Positions 1 to 11,779 of a stretch of DNA of 64,000 bases are shown piece after piece (positions within the stretch are counted from its first letter, which is position 1; each line of letters begins with the position of its first letter). Location: NCBI GenBank assembly GCA_036850595.1, contig CM072163.1, positions 13,912,639 to 13,976,638 on the forward strand, written 5' to 3'. The position numbers and the translations under genes are program-made. Origin of the DNA: Rhyacichthys aspro. Taxonomy: Eukaryota > Chordata > Actinopteri > Gobiiformes > Rhyacichthyidae. Below the pieces are notes generated by a model. That model made no database searches and was not told the origin of the DNA. It saw only the letters and a list, made by a program, of their open reading frames with translations.

Positions 1-59
1 AAAATACAGTTGCTAAAGACATATGTCAAACCAATACAAAATTCAGACGAGTTAAATGC

Positions 60-240
60 CAGTTTAGAAAATTCAAAAGCCTTACCGTGAGTTCACACTT
101 GATTTGACCTTATGGAGATGACTCGTTGCTCGGCAACATCGGGTCACAGCTGGTTTCGATGCGCAGCAGCAGCTCCCATGAACACACACCGGACGAGTCC
201 ATTTACACAGACAGGAGGGGACTTGTTTATCTTCAGACAT
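60..240 (-). other. Possible 5' exon of a divergent upstream gene
   Basis: Read on the minus strand, this GC-richer patch ends in CTCACG followed by GTAAGG near position 86, a good splice donor. The only ATG in it opens a 12-codon frame, so it would be 5' untranslated sequence. It lies about 500 bases upstream of pafah1b3 and points away from it, which would fit a shared bidirectional promoter. In human, PRR19 lies divergently beside PAFAH1B3, but nothing in these bases proves that identity. This is a weak inference. I see no other gene in 1-759. Confidence 0.2.
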
Positions 241-759
241 TTACACCCCACCAATCCTGATGTTTTGTTTGTGTATTAAGAGTTATACGTTCATAAAACA
301 AATAGCATACAACAAATAGCCATAAACTCTTTTTTTTTTTCAAATTAATTAAATGCATTCAGAACAATAATTATCCCCAACTGTGAAAAGTGGTACAGCC
401 AGTTACGACCAAGCGTGCAGCTACTTCCTCCATCTGAATTGGACCTGGGTGATGTCGACTTTTTGATTATGATTATATTAAGTCAAGAATAATTCCGTAG
501 AGTAGTTGTATACACATTTATTTAATAAACACGGCTTTCACTTTAGTGGCTAATAGTACTATAAACATTAAGTGGTCCTTTTGGTTAACTTTCTCTATTG
601 CTAAACGTTAATTTAAAAGGCTAGCTACCGAAGCTAACTCTATGGTACTCATAGCCTTATCCAGTTGAGATGGCAATGCGTTTGTGAATACGTCGGTTTC
701 AAGTACAAGAATACCAAAATTACGACAGCTGCTTTTACCAAATCTTGAAGGATCAAGTC

Positions 760-1999
760 ATGAGCACGGAGGAGCCAAACCCCGCCGCCACACCCACTCC
801 ATGTCAAGACATTCAAGGAGATGGACGGTGGATGTCTCTGGTGTGTCAAACTTCTGGAAAACGACAGCCATTAGCGTTAATTGTTTTCATTCACTAATTT
901 TTAGTCTGCATATTGATCTTTCAACGTTTTGCCATTAGTTATTTGTTTTGTAATGAAACCTTCTTTAATTGCATCTGTAATTCTCTCATTCATCAAATTA
1001 TTTATTTCTAATGTTGAATTATTGCATTTCCACCGTGTAGCACAGTCGCTATGTGTCTGATGGCAAAGGGAAAGAACCCGACGTTGTGTTTATTGGAGAC
1101 TCACTTGTTCAGTTGATGCATCAGTTTGGGGTAAATGTGATTCTGTATTTAATGTCTTCACCACTTCATTAAAAAAAGACCATAAACTCATGCAAAGTGT
1201 TTTCTGTTTTCTTCTTTTGCAGATATGGCGACAGCTGTTTTCTCCTCTTCATTCCCTTAATTTTGGCGTTGGTGGTGATGCAACACAACATGTGCTGTGG
1301 AGACTGATCAATGGTGAACTTGATAACATCAGCCCAAAGGTCTAAATGTTTATTCACACAGTTGTTTCATTATACTTTCTCTGACTTGAGGTATTCTGAT
1401 CCTGAACAACTGTCTTCTTTTCACTAAGACCTTGTTTTATCTTTCCTTTAGGTTATAGTACTCTGGGTGGGCACCAACAACCACGGTCACACTGCTGAAC
1501 AAATCTGTGCAGGCATTATGGCTATTGTCCAAGTCATCAAGAACAAGCTCTCACATGCTCACACGCTTGTGCTAGTGCGTGATTTTCTGATACTTTCCTT
1601 TTTACAGCCAACAGAAAAAAATAACGTTATGAAACCGTCTTTCAGTTAAAGACATTGAAATGTTAGCATTTGTTTTCGTCAGTGGAGACAGGTAAATGCA
1701 GTTTATGATTAACAATGAACTTTTGTCTTGTTTTTCAGGGTCTCCTCCCAAGAGGTAAACTGCCAAACCCTCTGCGCGAGCGAAATGAGAATGTAAACAA
1801 GCTTGTGCAAGAGGCTGTATCTTCCCTTCCTTATGCCTCTTTTCTTAATGTGGACCCTGGTTTTGTCCACTCCAATGGTAGTATCTCCCACCAGGACATG
1901 TATGACTACCTTCATCTGACTCCCAAAGGCTACCAGGCTGTGTGTGAACCTCTGCATGACCGCATCAAGTCTTTGCTAGAAAAGCCTTCAGAGCATTGA
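760..1999 (+). CDS. pafah1b3: Platelet-activating factor acetylhydrolase IB, alpha-1 catalytic subunit (PAFAH1B3-type)
   Basis: Five coding exons, 760-840, 1041-1130, 1223-1339, 1452-1574 and 1739-1999, all phase 0, give 223 aa (human 231). The protein is a cytosolic GDSL/SGNH serine hydrolase that removes the sn-2 acetyl group of platelet-activating factor. In the family it dimerises and binds LIS1 (PAFAH1B1). Visible marks are the nucleophile block FIGDSLVQLMHQ (residues about 44-55), the oxyanion block WVGTNNHGHTAEQ, and the catalytic Asp/His block DMYDYLHLT near the C-terminus. QDIQGDGRWMSL at the N-terminus and DPGFVHSNGSISH favour subunit B3 over B2. The ATG at 760 gives the expected family N-terminus. 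The exon 3 donor is a weaker GTCTAA. A poly(A) signal lies at 2458. Confidence 0.93.
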
Positions 2000-2457
2000 A
2001 CAATCAGAACAAAGAACGACACAAACTTGAACATGCAACCTTCTCTCCAGAGCGTTATTATGCTACGCCTATTAACCCTTTAATAGTTAAACAATTTCGC
2101 AATTTGAGCTAGAATATTGTAAAATTTACTCCGTGCTTTACTGATATATATTGGTCATACAGTAGATAATATCTATTTAGATTTGATCCCATAAAGAAGA
2201 AATGTTTTGACTTTTTTCCAACATGTCTATTACTGTTATTGTCTTACCTTTTTTTTTTTTTTTTATTGTGTCCCATTGTTGTGGTATCCTTATATTGCTT
2301 TGCTGCACCTGTGGGTATGTTGATAAATTCTCAAGATGAATTGATGCATTTTGTATGTCATGAGGTTATATATGCACTATATTTAGAGCACATCCTTTTT
2401 CCTTTTTTGGATTATTTACTGCATAATATGTCTTGCTTTATGATGACTTTTTCTGTA

Positions 2458-2463
2458 AATAAA
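2458..2463 (+). other. Poly(A) signal of pafah1b3
   Basis: AATAAA lies 459 bases after the stop codon and is followed within 15 bases by an A-rich stretch. It defines a 3' UTR of about 2000-2480. Between here and the next gene at 3098 I see no other coding sequence. Confidence 0.7.
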
Positions 2464-3097
2464 TTGTATTATACACAAAAAAAAACATTGTAATGTCTTA
2501 TTTAATCAGTTCTGTGTGCTTAGATCAGGTGAGGTATTAGGTGCTGTCGATGATGCAGAGGAGAATTTAATATGATGGAAGACATTGTCAGAGTTGATTG
2601 GTTTTGTAGGTTCGTGACAAGGGCACATAAAAACAACAAAAACAGGCTGGTGTTAAGGCAGGTTTCTGAACACAATTTCTTTGAAATTGGTTAAGTTTGG
2701 CTGAAAATAACTGACATTGCAATGAACATAATCTACTCAGTGTAAACATGAAACAGTAATACAAACACCCTAGAGTCAGGCATAAGGCTTGTGAAAACAA
2801 AAGCACTGTTGGTATATAACCTCATTCAAGGACTACAATGTTATCTCTCTTTCGCATCACAAAGTGGCATTAGTCAAAAATGCATGCTGGTGGGTTGGCA
2901 AAAACATTGCTTTTCTCTTATTCACTGTCAGCCACTGTGAAGGCTCTGGCTCATATGCTTCATAACACTGACAGGTAATGAATGGGCCACAGTTCCAATT
3001 ACTGACATCAATACCATCTTTTATAAAGAAGTACGAGGGCACACCTTTCACTCTTGCTCTGGGTCTTTACTTAATGCATACAGGACTTCAAGGCACC

Positions 3098-3758
3098 ATG
3101 GGATTGCAGATGTTTTTGCTTTTTCTTGTACTTGCAACGTTCACTGAGCATGTCCAAGGTATTGTACAATTTCACCTAATTTCACAAATAAAAGTTGACA
3201 ATCTCTCCATTTTGAAGTTTTCAATCTTTAGGTAATACTGAGACACATGATCTATCTTTGATGCAGAGTAAATTCAAAGACGGTAAGTTTGCATTTATGT
3301 TTTACTGTGTTTCAATTTCATAGCTTTTATTACACTGCATGTTCTGTACTGTAGGATCTGTTGTTGGAAACCCAGTGGTCTCTGTAGATCTGGGCAACAT
3401 TACAAAGCATCATGCCAGACCGTGTAAATGCGAAGGTACAGTGTAAGTGACCAAAAATGAGATACTTAATGGAGACTTTATCAAATAATACTTTGTGTTT
3501 ACCCAGGAACTGGGACATGGGAAGTGAATAAGAAGTGTCTCTGTTCAAAGTCTGCTCGACGCAACAACAGACAATCAAAACGTGAGTAGGTTATAGTTTT
3601 GATCGCAATTTTACTTTCCTTATATTTTAAATGTTGACTTAGTTATCTCTCTGTGAAAAGTGAGAAAACTGTGCCAGAAGAAAAACATAAAGAACTTAAG
3701 GAAATGCCGCTTTTCCAAGAAGAACCAGAGGAAATATGGCCCCAGTGTTCCCATCTGA
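3098..3758 (+). CDS. cxcl17: Candidate fish CXCL17 (small secreted basic chemoattractant)
   Basis: Five short exons, 3098-3158, 3232-3282, 3355-3435, 3507-3581 and 3661-3758, are joined only by phase-1 introns and encode 121 aa (human CXCL17 is 119). Residues 1-21 form a signal peptide (MGLQMFLLFLVLATF core). The mature part has six cysteines arranged CKC (61-63), KKCLC (75, 77) and a pair at 94 and 105, with a very basic C-terminal third. Human CXCL17 also has two CxC units and a last cysteine pair in a basic tail. The protein ends in SVPI, matching the Xaa-Pro-aliphatic end (LPL in human) implicated in GPR25 activation. There is one N-glycosylation sequon at N52. It sits between pafah1b3 and CEACAM-like genes; human CXCL17 adjoins CEACAM1. 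Overall identity is low, so the call rests on pattern, end, size and synteny. A poly(A) signal lies at 3939. Confidence 0.78.
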
Positions 3759-3938
3759 AACACAATAAGAAGCCTTTGTAACAATTTTCTCTTGTGTTAC
3801 AAAAAAGCTTAACTAGCTTAACTCATTATACACATAAAAACAGCATGCACCTGTATATGTTCCAGCTATGATTACAAATGAACATTTACTACATTTTATC
3901 ACATTTGCTGCTTATGTTTTACATTATTCCTAAAAATG

Positions 3939-3944
3939 AATAAA
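3939..3944 (+). other. Poly(A) signal of the cxcl17 candidate
   Basis: AATAAA lies 181 bases after the stop codon. It faces the minus-strand signal at 4144-4149, so the two genes converge tail to tail with about 200 bases between their ends. Confidence 0.65.
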
Positions 3945-4143
3945 CATGACTTTATATGACAGTCGATCAAAATGACTCATCCTTGTGTGCCTCGGAGTTA
4001 ATTCCTTTTTGATCCTATTTGGTTCTATGAGTGCATGCAAAAAATGTATGCATACAAGAATGACAAGAAAGTCATTGCACTTCATTATGACCCAAACCTC
4101 ATAAGGCAACAGCGTGCAAAGAGCTTGTGTGTGATAAAATAAG

Positions 4144-4149
4144 TTTATT
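4144..4149 (-). other. Poly(A) signal of CEACAM-like gene A
   Basis: TTTATT on the plus strand is AATAAA on the minus strand, about 220 bases past the stop codon of gene A. Confidence 0.55.
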
Positions 4150-4367
4150 ATATGCTTCATACACTTTACACAGTCAGAGAAATGATACAGTAGGTTACAA
4201 TGATGAAGGTTTGTATTGATTATGTGACTTGAAACATAACGCTGGTCAGTGCAGTGCAATTAATATGGGGGAGGTAGTGCATGAGGTAGTCTTCGATCAT
4301 TCATAGTTTAGAAATGTATACAAGAAATGATAAAATAACAATATGCCTAAGCTTGTATTTTTAAAAA

Positions 4368-6429
4368 TTAAAGAATGAAAAAAGATCCGGCCAATGACAG
4401 CGAAGGTAGGAACCACAAATTGGCAACTGGCTGCCCTGATCCAGAATTGGCATCTGTTCAAAAGAAAGAGAAAAATTAAAACTGAAAAGGATATATCCAT
4501 AGATCACACCCTGATGTACTCACCTGTTATTTGTACATATCCTGTGATGTTGTTACTCATGTTCGTCTCATTGTTGAAAGCCAGGCAGGAGTAATAACCA
4601 CTCTGGTCTTTAGTAACGTTGTACAGCTCCAGCACTGAGCCCGTTGTGTTCAAAAGCCCTCCTTCAAATGCCCACTGCATCTGAGCTGGAGGACTGGACT
4701 CAGCCGAACAGACCACAGTCACGTTAGCTCCAACAGTATATGATCCTAGTGTTAGGCTCATCTTATCAGGGCCATCTAGGAAAGAAAATTTATTTTGTGA
4801 AGGATTTTACTGGGGTCAGAAAACAGTAAAAATGTAAATGGGCTTAATAAAAATGTTCTGTTTACAGCAAATGGTGAAGTTCACTGAATCACTGGTCCCA
4901 TTACTGACGGAATTGACAGCAGAGCATCTGAACGGGCCCTGGTCATAGCGGGTTACGTTGAATATAGTCAGGGTTGAGTTTCCGTCTGTGAGGTGGACCC
5001 TGTCACTGGCGCTGACCTCAGAGCTGCCGTTCAACCAGAGGAAGGAGACGGACGATCCAGAGGAGACAGAACATGAAGCAACAACTGAACTGCTGTACTC
5101 AAAAAGAGGGGTTTGGCTTGTTGTCACGGTTACATTGGAAACAGGCTCTGTGGATGAGAATATATACAGAATATAATATTACGTGTTAGAAAACTTGATG
5201 ATTACTTATAACCACTGATGTTCAAATATGCTCAACAGCAGTAGTACTCAATTTCTCTACTTAGGTAAAAGTACAGATAAAGAAGTAGAAATGTACACAA
5301 GTAACACATTAAAATTCCTACTTAAGTGAAAGTATTAAAGTACTTGCTTTCAAATTTACTTTAAAGAATGAAAGTAAAAGTATTTGACTCAGTCATTGTG
5401 CTACTAATTAAGGTGAAATTCACATGTCTGTTTAATAGTTGGACAGACTGAGGGGAATACTCATATAATGGCGCGTTCATTTGTGCTTTGTAAAACTCAG
5501 CGCTATAAGTCTAGGTACACATTTATTTACTGACAAACATTTAATTTAAGGTGTTGCACATTTTTAACAATTTACACATGTACTTGTAAAGCCAACGTAA
5601 AAATGTAGTGGAGTAGAAAGTACACTCTTTTAAATCTACTTAAGTAAAGTACAGATACGTAAAATTGTTCTCAAGTGACTGGTGACAGGTAAGCACTGAT
5701 TGAGTTCAGCGAGTTAACATAAACGCGTTGAATCTTACCCAGAACAGTGAGGGTAACAGAGGCCGTAAGCTCAGGTTCAGTGCTCTTCATGATGTACACT
5801 CCAGAGTCGGTCACAGTGAGAGAGCTCAGAGTCAGCGCTCTATTGGCATCAATGGACGCCCTGCCTGTGTGATTGGAGAAGACCCCCTCCTGGTCCCCCT
5901 GCCAGGTCAATATGAGCATGTCTCCCACTGCCCAGCTCCCCCTGTTCAGACTTGTTGGCGGAGACAGAGACAGTGTGACAGTGTCCCCCACCGTAGCCGG
6001 GTTGATGGAGGGTTTGACCTCCAGCGCGGCGCAGACACCTTTGGACAAAAAGATACCACAATGGGTTTTGATTTAAGTGTAAAATTGATGTTTGTCCAAA
6101 ATGTATGCTCCGGAAATTAGTCTTGCATTTTAAATTGGTTTATGTGGTCTTCAAAATGGAAAAACCTGGCTCATACAGCAGCCAGAATACTCACAATTAT
6201 AGTCATTAATGGCAACAGTTTCCATTGTGTTATTTCTATGGCAATTTGCGGGTATGTTTCAACCAGTTTCAAAATGAACACCATTTTAAGCCTGTGTAGG
6301 AAGTAAATAAACTCACATAGCATTTTCATTTTATTTTTCATTCCATAAAAGAGTAATAAAGTAACAGAGCCTACCTTCATTTAAACACAGCAGCAGAATA
6401 GTAGCAAATATGTGGCCTTTCATCTCCAT
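4368..6429 (-). CDS. CEACAM-like gene A, GPI-anchor type (V + 2 Ig)
   Basis: Exons in coding order are 6429-6375 (signal peptide), 6038-5739 (V domain), 5147-4866 (Ig), 4775-4524 (Ig) and 4453-4368 (C-terminus). All introns are phase 1 and the total is 324 aa. The V domain lacks both canonical cysteines (TLSLSP on strand B, GVYIMKS on strand F), a known trait of CEACAM N domains. The next domain opens with the EPVSNVTV block of CEACAM-type Ig domains and has its pair (SCSVSSG, FRCSA). The third has VCSAES and YYSCLAF. The final exon encodes small residues (DANSGSGQP) followed by the hydrophobic end LWFLPSLSLAGSFFIL and stop. With no basic anchor or tail, this reads as a GPI-attachment signal. 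The expected role is cell-surface adhesion or decoy recognition. Intron 2 carries the repeat at 5228-5675. Confidence 0.85.
5228..5675. repeat. Interspersed repeat with ACTTAAGTA-type ends, copy 1
   Basis: An AT-rich block inside the first long intron of gene A begins CTACTTAGGTAAAAGTACAG and ends in CTACTTAAGTAAAGTACAG, so its ends are loosely inverted. A diverged reverse-orientation copy lies at 26500-26935 and shares internal stretches such as the TTGCTACTAATTA-like and GCAACACCTTAAATTAAATG segments. It has no coding capacity and looks like a non-autonomous DNA element. Confidence 0.6.
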
Positions 6430-7369
6430 TGTGTTCAGTCTGAAAGTACCCCCGCTTATTCCTCTCTATTATACATCTTTATCATATGTCCAGCCCCCTC
6501 CCCATAAACCCCTTCCAACTGCACCCACCGTCTTATCTGCAGGTGTTTCTACTTGTTTGGTTTTCAGTCATTCCGAATGACAAAAGGCGCTTTACAATTT
6601 CAGTTTACTGACGGGGGTGAAGTTCTGTAAATGACCACACTCAATATGACAAATTATGACGGAAGGTATGTCATATCAGAGACTACTGTAAGGAAGGTGT
6701 TTTCTTTCTTCCAGCACTAAATTCACTCCTGAGATGTTTTTTTTTTCATTATATTGCTGTTAGACATTGAGAAGTCATTAGACATTTCACAGTCACATCA
6801 TCACCATTCCCATTAAAGCCCTTGGTAAACAAATGTGGGATTATTTGAGCTGGCCTAAAGGACAGAGTTCACTGTGAGCACACTGTACATGACAAAGGCT
6901 GAGAATGACAACTGACAATTTCATGAAACATTAAAAGTGTATTGTAATAAGGCTTAGGGCAGGACACTACTAGAATGATACAGGACATTACTCCTACCTA
7001 GTCAGAACTGCTTGATGGAAAACTCTATTCATAATCAATATGGTTGTGGTGGAACTTTGCTTTATTGGCATCGGTGTTTGTCAAATGTTACAGGAATTTG
7101 AGTTTAAAGACCAGGAGTCTGATGATAAAGAGTATGAAAGTATGAAAGTATAAAAATGTAAACATTTTGGGATATTTTAAAAAGAAAAAGCAACAGGTCT
7201 TCCAAATGTTTCCAGTGTTGTTGTTTTTTTGTTTGTTTGTTTTTTTTAATGTATAAAAGAAGTAGGAATTTCAAAACAAAAGTCATTCACAAGTAACAAT
7301 AACACATGGAATTTTACAAAAATGAAAACAAAGTAGGGGGTGCCGACCCCAAAAACATCGTTGGCCGAT

Positions 7370-8275
7370 TGTAGCCAACTCAAAACATCATTGGCTAACT
7401 CTGGTCTTTCTGTGAGGAGTCTGCATGTCCTCCCCGTGTCACCGTGGGTTCTCTCCGGGATCTCCGGCTTCCTCCCACCGTCCAAAGACATGCATGTATA
7501 GGTGAATTGGTGACTCTAAAGTGCCCCTAGTGGATGAATGTGAGAGTGAATGGTTGTCTGTCAATGTTCGTCTAACGCCTCATTTACACTGACTGCGAAA
7601 CGGATTCCGTACGGAATCCGTAAGGACTGCCATTTACACCGGGTGCAGTGTGTGTGCTGTACGTGTCCGGAAATCTGCATCCGCGAGACCACAAAACCAC
7701 AGGGATTCACGCTGAAGAGTTGAGTTCACGTGATAACATCCATGTAAAGAGAGAGGTGCTGATAAAAACTCACCAGTATATCCCAGAGCTCCAGCTATTT
7801 CACTCCATGCCTTCTTTTTTCTGGTGTTGTCCTTATAAAAAGTATGTGAAATATCATATGTGTGGTTTTGGACTTCCGTGATAAATCTCTCGTCGTCCGT
7901 GGTCTCAAATAACCCCCGGGACCCCGTCACTGCACTTGTAATGTCTTCAACTTCATGAAAATCCACATGCGGCGTCCGGAAAAAATAGACTTCTTGCGGA
8001 AACCTTCCGGAGCTCCGGATCAGGAGACGTAACACACCGCAGCTGGTGTAAATGCTCGCACTGACTACAACGGTTTCTATTCCTAGCGGCGTCCGTACGG
8101 ACGCCGTTCCGTATCTGTTCAGCAGTCAGTGTAAATTAGGCGTAAGTGTCAGCCCTGCGACGAACTGGCCACTGTCCAGGGTGTACCCCGCCTAAGGCCC
8201 AAAGCTGCTGGGATAGGCTCCAGCCACCCGCGACCCCACAAAGTGGGATAAGCGGTAGAAGATGAAATGAAAAAA
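7370..8275 (+). repeat. L2/SINE-like 3'-tail repeat, split by a later insertion
   Basis: The two halves, 7370-7572 and 8143-8275, form the common fish retroelement tail. Its recognisable pieces run from the CTTCCTCCCACCGTCCAAAG region, through GTGAATGTGAGAGTGAATGG and GTGTACCCCGCCT, to GGGATAGGCTCCAGCC and GATAAGCGGTAGAAGATG. A second, shorter copy is at 18640-18790. The halves rejoin exactly when the element at 7576-8142 and one TAA are removed. Confidence 0.7.
7576..8142. mobile_element. PIF/Harbinger-type element with MADF-domain remnant
   Basis: This 567-bp element is bounded by near-perfect terminal inverted repeats (CGCCTCATTTACACTGACTG at the left, its complement with one change at the right). 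The 3-base duplication TAA lies on both sides (7573-7575, 8143-8145), the TWA target typical of PIF/Harbinger. Subterminal palindromes around CCGTACGG are visible. On the minus strand, 8035-7634 encodes a fragment with ERFITEVQNHTYDISHTFYK and KKAWSEIAGALGYTG. This matches the MADF/Myb-like DNA-binding protein that accompanies Harbinger transposases. There is no transposase, so it is non-autonomous. Confidence 0.75.
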
Positions 8276-8394
8276 AAATGAAAACAAAGTAAATATCTAA
8301 AATTATAATGTGTAATAAATAAATAAATAAAATGTGAAAATAAAATGCCCATGTAATCATCAACTTGCTTCATGAAATATTGAAATGCTTTTTG

Positions 8395-8640
8395 ATAGTT
8401 TTTTGATGCACCACATCTACCAAATAACATTACTTTTGTTTTATTCAAGTTTAGTGATTTTTATTTTTTTAGTTATATTTTAGTTTCGTTTTCTGCAGAA
8501 TCATCATCAGCAAACAAAACAAGTTTCAAGGTCTTTGTAACTTTGCATAATTAATTTATATAGAAATTAAACAATTCAGGGCCCAGCACTGACCCCTGGG
8601 GGACGCCACAAGCATCTTTCAGCATCGGTATTGTCTGGAC
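8395..8640 (-). pseudogene. LINE reverse-transcriptase relic
   Basis: On the minus strand, 8607-8579 encodes GVPQGSVLGP, the standard non-LTR reverse-transcriptase motif. About 8523-8500 encodes KLVLFADD, the catalytic aspartate motif, and 8452-8420 encodes LNLNKTKVMLFG, which normally follows it. The spacing between the first two motifs is far too short and stop codons intervene, so this is a collapsed fossil of an L2/CR1/Rex-type element. Confidence 0.75.
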
Positions 8641-9139
8641 TGCTGCTCAAGTATGTTTTTGTATATAAAAAATACAAACAGGATGCATGTTGTTTCAGTT
8701 AAGTCATGTTCTATGTCTTGTATTGAGTTGAACGGCTGTGTGTGTGTGCAGACCATATGCCTGTTACATAATGCACCATTCTTATTCCCTTAATCATTAC
8801 GTCACAGTTCTATTCCATGTGTAAAGTTTCCACATCATTTGTTAAACAAATACATCCATCTGATTGATTTACTGTAAGAACATACATCACATTCTTTATT
8901 AAAGTGATGCAAAGTCGGATCAAGTTCACACTCAGGCCTCACACAGTGGTCACCTTCTTTTCAGGCAGGCTCCAAAACCTTTGTAAATGAATGCACAGCG
9001 CCACCTACTGTGCAACTTCATATTATAAATACAAACGCTGTCTTTATGTATTACAGACAAGTTATGAAATGTACATAATGACAATACTATGATTAAAGGT
9101 GAAGGTGCTGTCATTAAGACAAAAAAAATAACCATTTAA

Positions 9140-9792
9140 AATAAAAACATTGGTCAAGTCCAACTAAAGCCTGTTTAAATCCATCTAAAACCTGTAAAAA
9201 TTGAACTGAAACCTGTTCAAATCCAACAAATACCTGTTTATGTCCATATCAAACCTGTTCAAATCCAACTAAAACATGTTTGAATCTATCTCTTCAGATC
9301 CAACTGTAACCTGCTCAAATCCAACTGAAAACTGTTCAAATTCAGCCAAAACCTGTTCAAATCCAACTAAAACCTGCTCAAATCCAACGAAAACCTGTTC
9401 AAATTCAGCCAAAACCTGTTCAAATCCATCTGAAACCTGTTCAAATCCAACTAAAACTTGTACAAATCCTTATAAAACCTGCGAATTCAGCTAAAACCTG
9501 TTGAAATCCAAATGAAACATGTTCAAATCCTAATAAAATCTGTTATAATCCATCTAAAACCTGTTGAAAATCCATCTGAAACCTGTTGAAAATCCATCTG
9601 AAACCTGCACAAGACCATGTAAAACCTGTTGAAATTTAGCTAAAACCTGTTCAAATCCATCTTAATCCTAGTTTAGTGCCTTTTGTGAAGTCCCAAAAAT
9701 ATGACCCACCAAATGTATTGAAGGGCCATATACAACATTGCAAGGGGCCACATTTAACCTCTGGGCCTTGAGTTTAACATGTGTGCTCTAGA
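9140..9792 (+). repeat. Minisatellite-bearing interspersed element, copy 1
   Basis: A run of about 21-base units (ATCCAACTAAAACCTGTT type, with variants such as ATCCATCTGAAACC) fills 9150-9670. It is followed by a conserved end, AAGGGCCATATACAACATTGC to CCTTGAGTTTAACATGTGTG, ending near 9792. Related copies lie at 35075-35429, 35602-36045, 42010-42770 and 43941-44415. The open frame through 9276-9494 is only the repeat translated. Confidence 0.75.
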
Positions 9793-9799
9793 GACAAAG

Positions 9800-11779
9800 A
9801 CAAAGACCACTGTGTCACTCTGTCACAAAACAAACTTCACCAGTATCAGTGCTGATGTTTGCTTTACCAAAACCTTTACCCAGGAGTCCCCTCAGGAGTG
9901 ACTCACACCGAAAGGTCAGGGGTCACCATTTCATTCAATCCAGTTTCATGACATAGTTTAAAGAAGAAGGAATTACATGTGCACAATGAGAAAGATGTAA
10001 TTGATAGGTTATATAATCTAATCAAACTGTTATTAATGTGGAAAAACCTAATAAACGACAGAAAGCCTAACATTGACTAGTATTCATGTGTTGTAATGTC
10101 AACATATGACCACTAGGGTGCGACGTTTTGCTTTCAACATTCACAACTCCACAACAAGTATTTGCTCTATTAATAAACTCCTCCCCCTCACTCATTTGAA
10201 GCCATAGTATGATAAACAAGTCCCATTAACTGTCTATACACAAATGATTCAGACTTTGTAATGCACTAATGTTAGTCTCACGTGCTTTTTTAGAGAAGTG
10301 CAAATGAAGAAATAGATACTTTCTTGTCTGAATCTTATCTTCAGGAAATGTCCTCAAGTACTTCCTGCAGGTTTGATGAAAAGAAGAACCCAGGCCCACA
10401 GTGTATTTACATACTTGTCTGGTTGATATGGTGAGGGATTTATACGCACTGACCTTTGTAATTAGGACTGTAAATGCAATCTGTTTTATGCCTTGCTGGG
10501 AATTGATTTGGGTTTTACCATTTCCCTTTAACTCCTCCTTCTTCTGACCCTTCTGACCTTGCTGTTATACTTGTAATTTGCACAATAGTTGAGTAAGTGA
10601 ACATGAAGAAATCACGCCACCTTTTTTAGTCCGTGGGAACTGTACTTCCTCTTTAAATGTTCATGTCGGTGCTAAGGCAGGCTATTGTGAATGAGACTGT
10701 ATTAATATATATCTAAAAAGACAAGTCGTTGCGAATAAAGTGATTACACAAAAGTTGCATTTACTATGTTATTTGGTAAAATACAAAATACATTCATTTT
10801 GCTTTTAACTTTTTTGGCTTTACACGTAAAAATCAAGGCACAAATGTAATCAAGGCACTGTGGACAGATAACACAGTCAAGCAAAACGCATTTATATAGT
10901 ATCAAGTAATGAAGTTATAATAGCCAATGAATGCCAAAGCTGTAGGAATAAGTGACAATTTAAACAAAGAGTAAATAAAGGGAGGAGTAATCTGTCCGGG
11001 GGAAAACCACAACAGGGTACCCTTCAAGCCAGCTGAGATAATGCTTAACTCGTGAAGTAACTTTTGTGCTTTACTCATTTTAAATAAGTCACGTGCTGCT
11101 ATCCTGTGCTAGACGACACACAACAATAAAGACATTTTAATGAGACTTCTGCAAACGTGCCCTGTATTGCACTCTTTATCATCATCTGGGTTAAATATTA
11201 CAATTTCCTGGTTAGCATCAGTTAAAGTTCAATGCAGAGAAACAAAAAACGTGTAAATCTCCATCCAGTGATGCATTTCTGATGTCGATTCATTTACATT
11301 TATCGCACTGCTGCTTGCTCACTGTGTCATCTGAAGACTATATTATGTTATATGGCGTTTCCTGCATTTGCTTATAATATAATATATATCCTTCCTCAAA
11401 TATGACAACAAATACTTCCCTCTGTTGTCCTACACAAATAATCAAAGTTACATCAAATACCTGCATGTTTTGCATAATGTAAAATAAATATTATAATTAA
11501 CCACTAGAGCCTAGAGACATGACCGAAACCAATGATAAAGAGTAAAACATTTATAAACGCAATCTCCAGGCTGCATACATTTGACTATACAACCGAGAGC
11601 TATTTTCGTGCATGGGAAAATAAAAGGAAAACATTGTTCTTTCCACTTCTCTTGAGCATTGTTTGTCAGGCCGGGTTCATTATTAACCAGGTAGACTCAA
11701 GTCCAACTACCTTCCTGGGAAGCTGCAGAGGGGGATGTGCAGGTTTCTATGACAGCAGCACAACAACCAGGCTGTGCTG
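9800..11779. other. Intergenic stretch without recognisable genes
   Basis: AT-rich sequence with no exon supported by homology or splice context. The part nearest 11779 should hold the 3' UTR of gene B, which is transcribed leftward, though I could not find a convincing minus-strand AATAAA there. Confidence 0.5.

Noticed and set aside
9276..9494. Frame with repeated CSNPTKT, and similar frames at 35693-36047
   Set aside because: Translation of the 21-base minisatellite; no start context, splice sites or conserved flanks.
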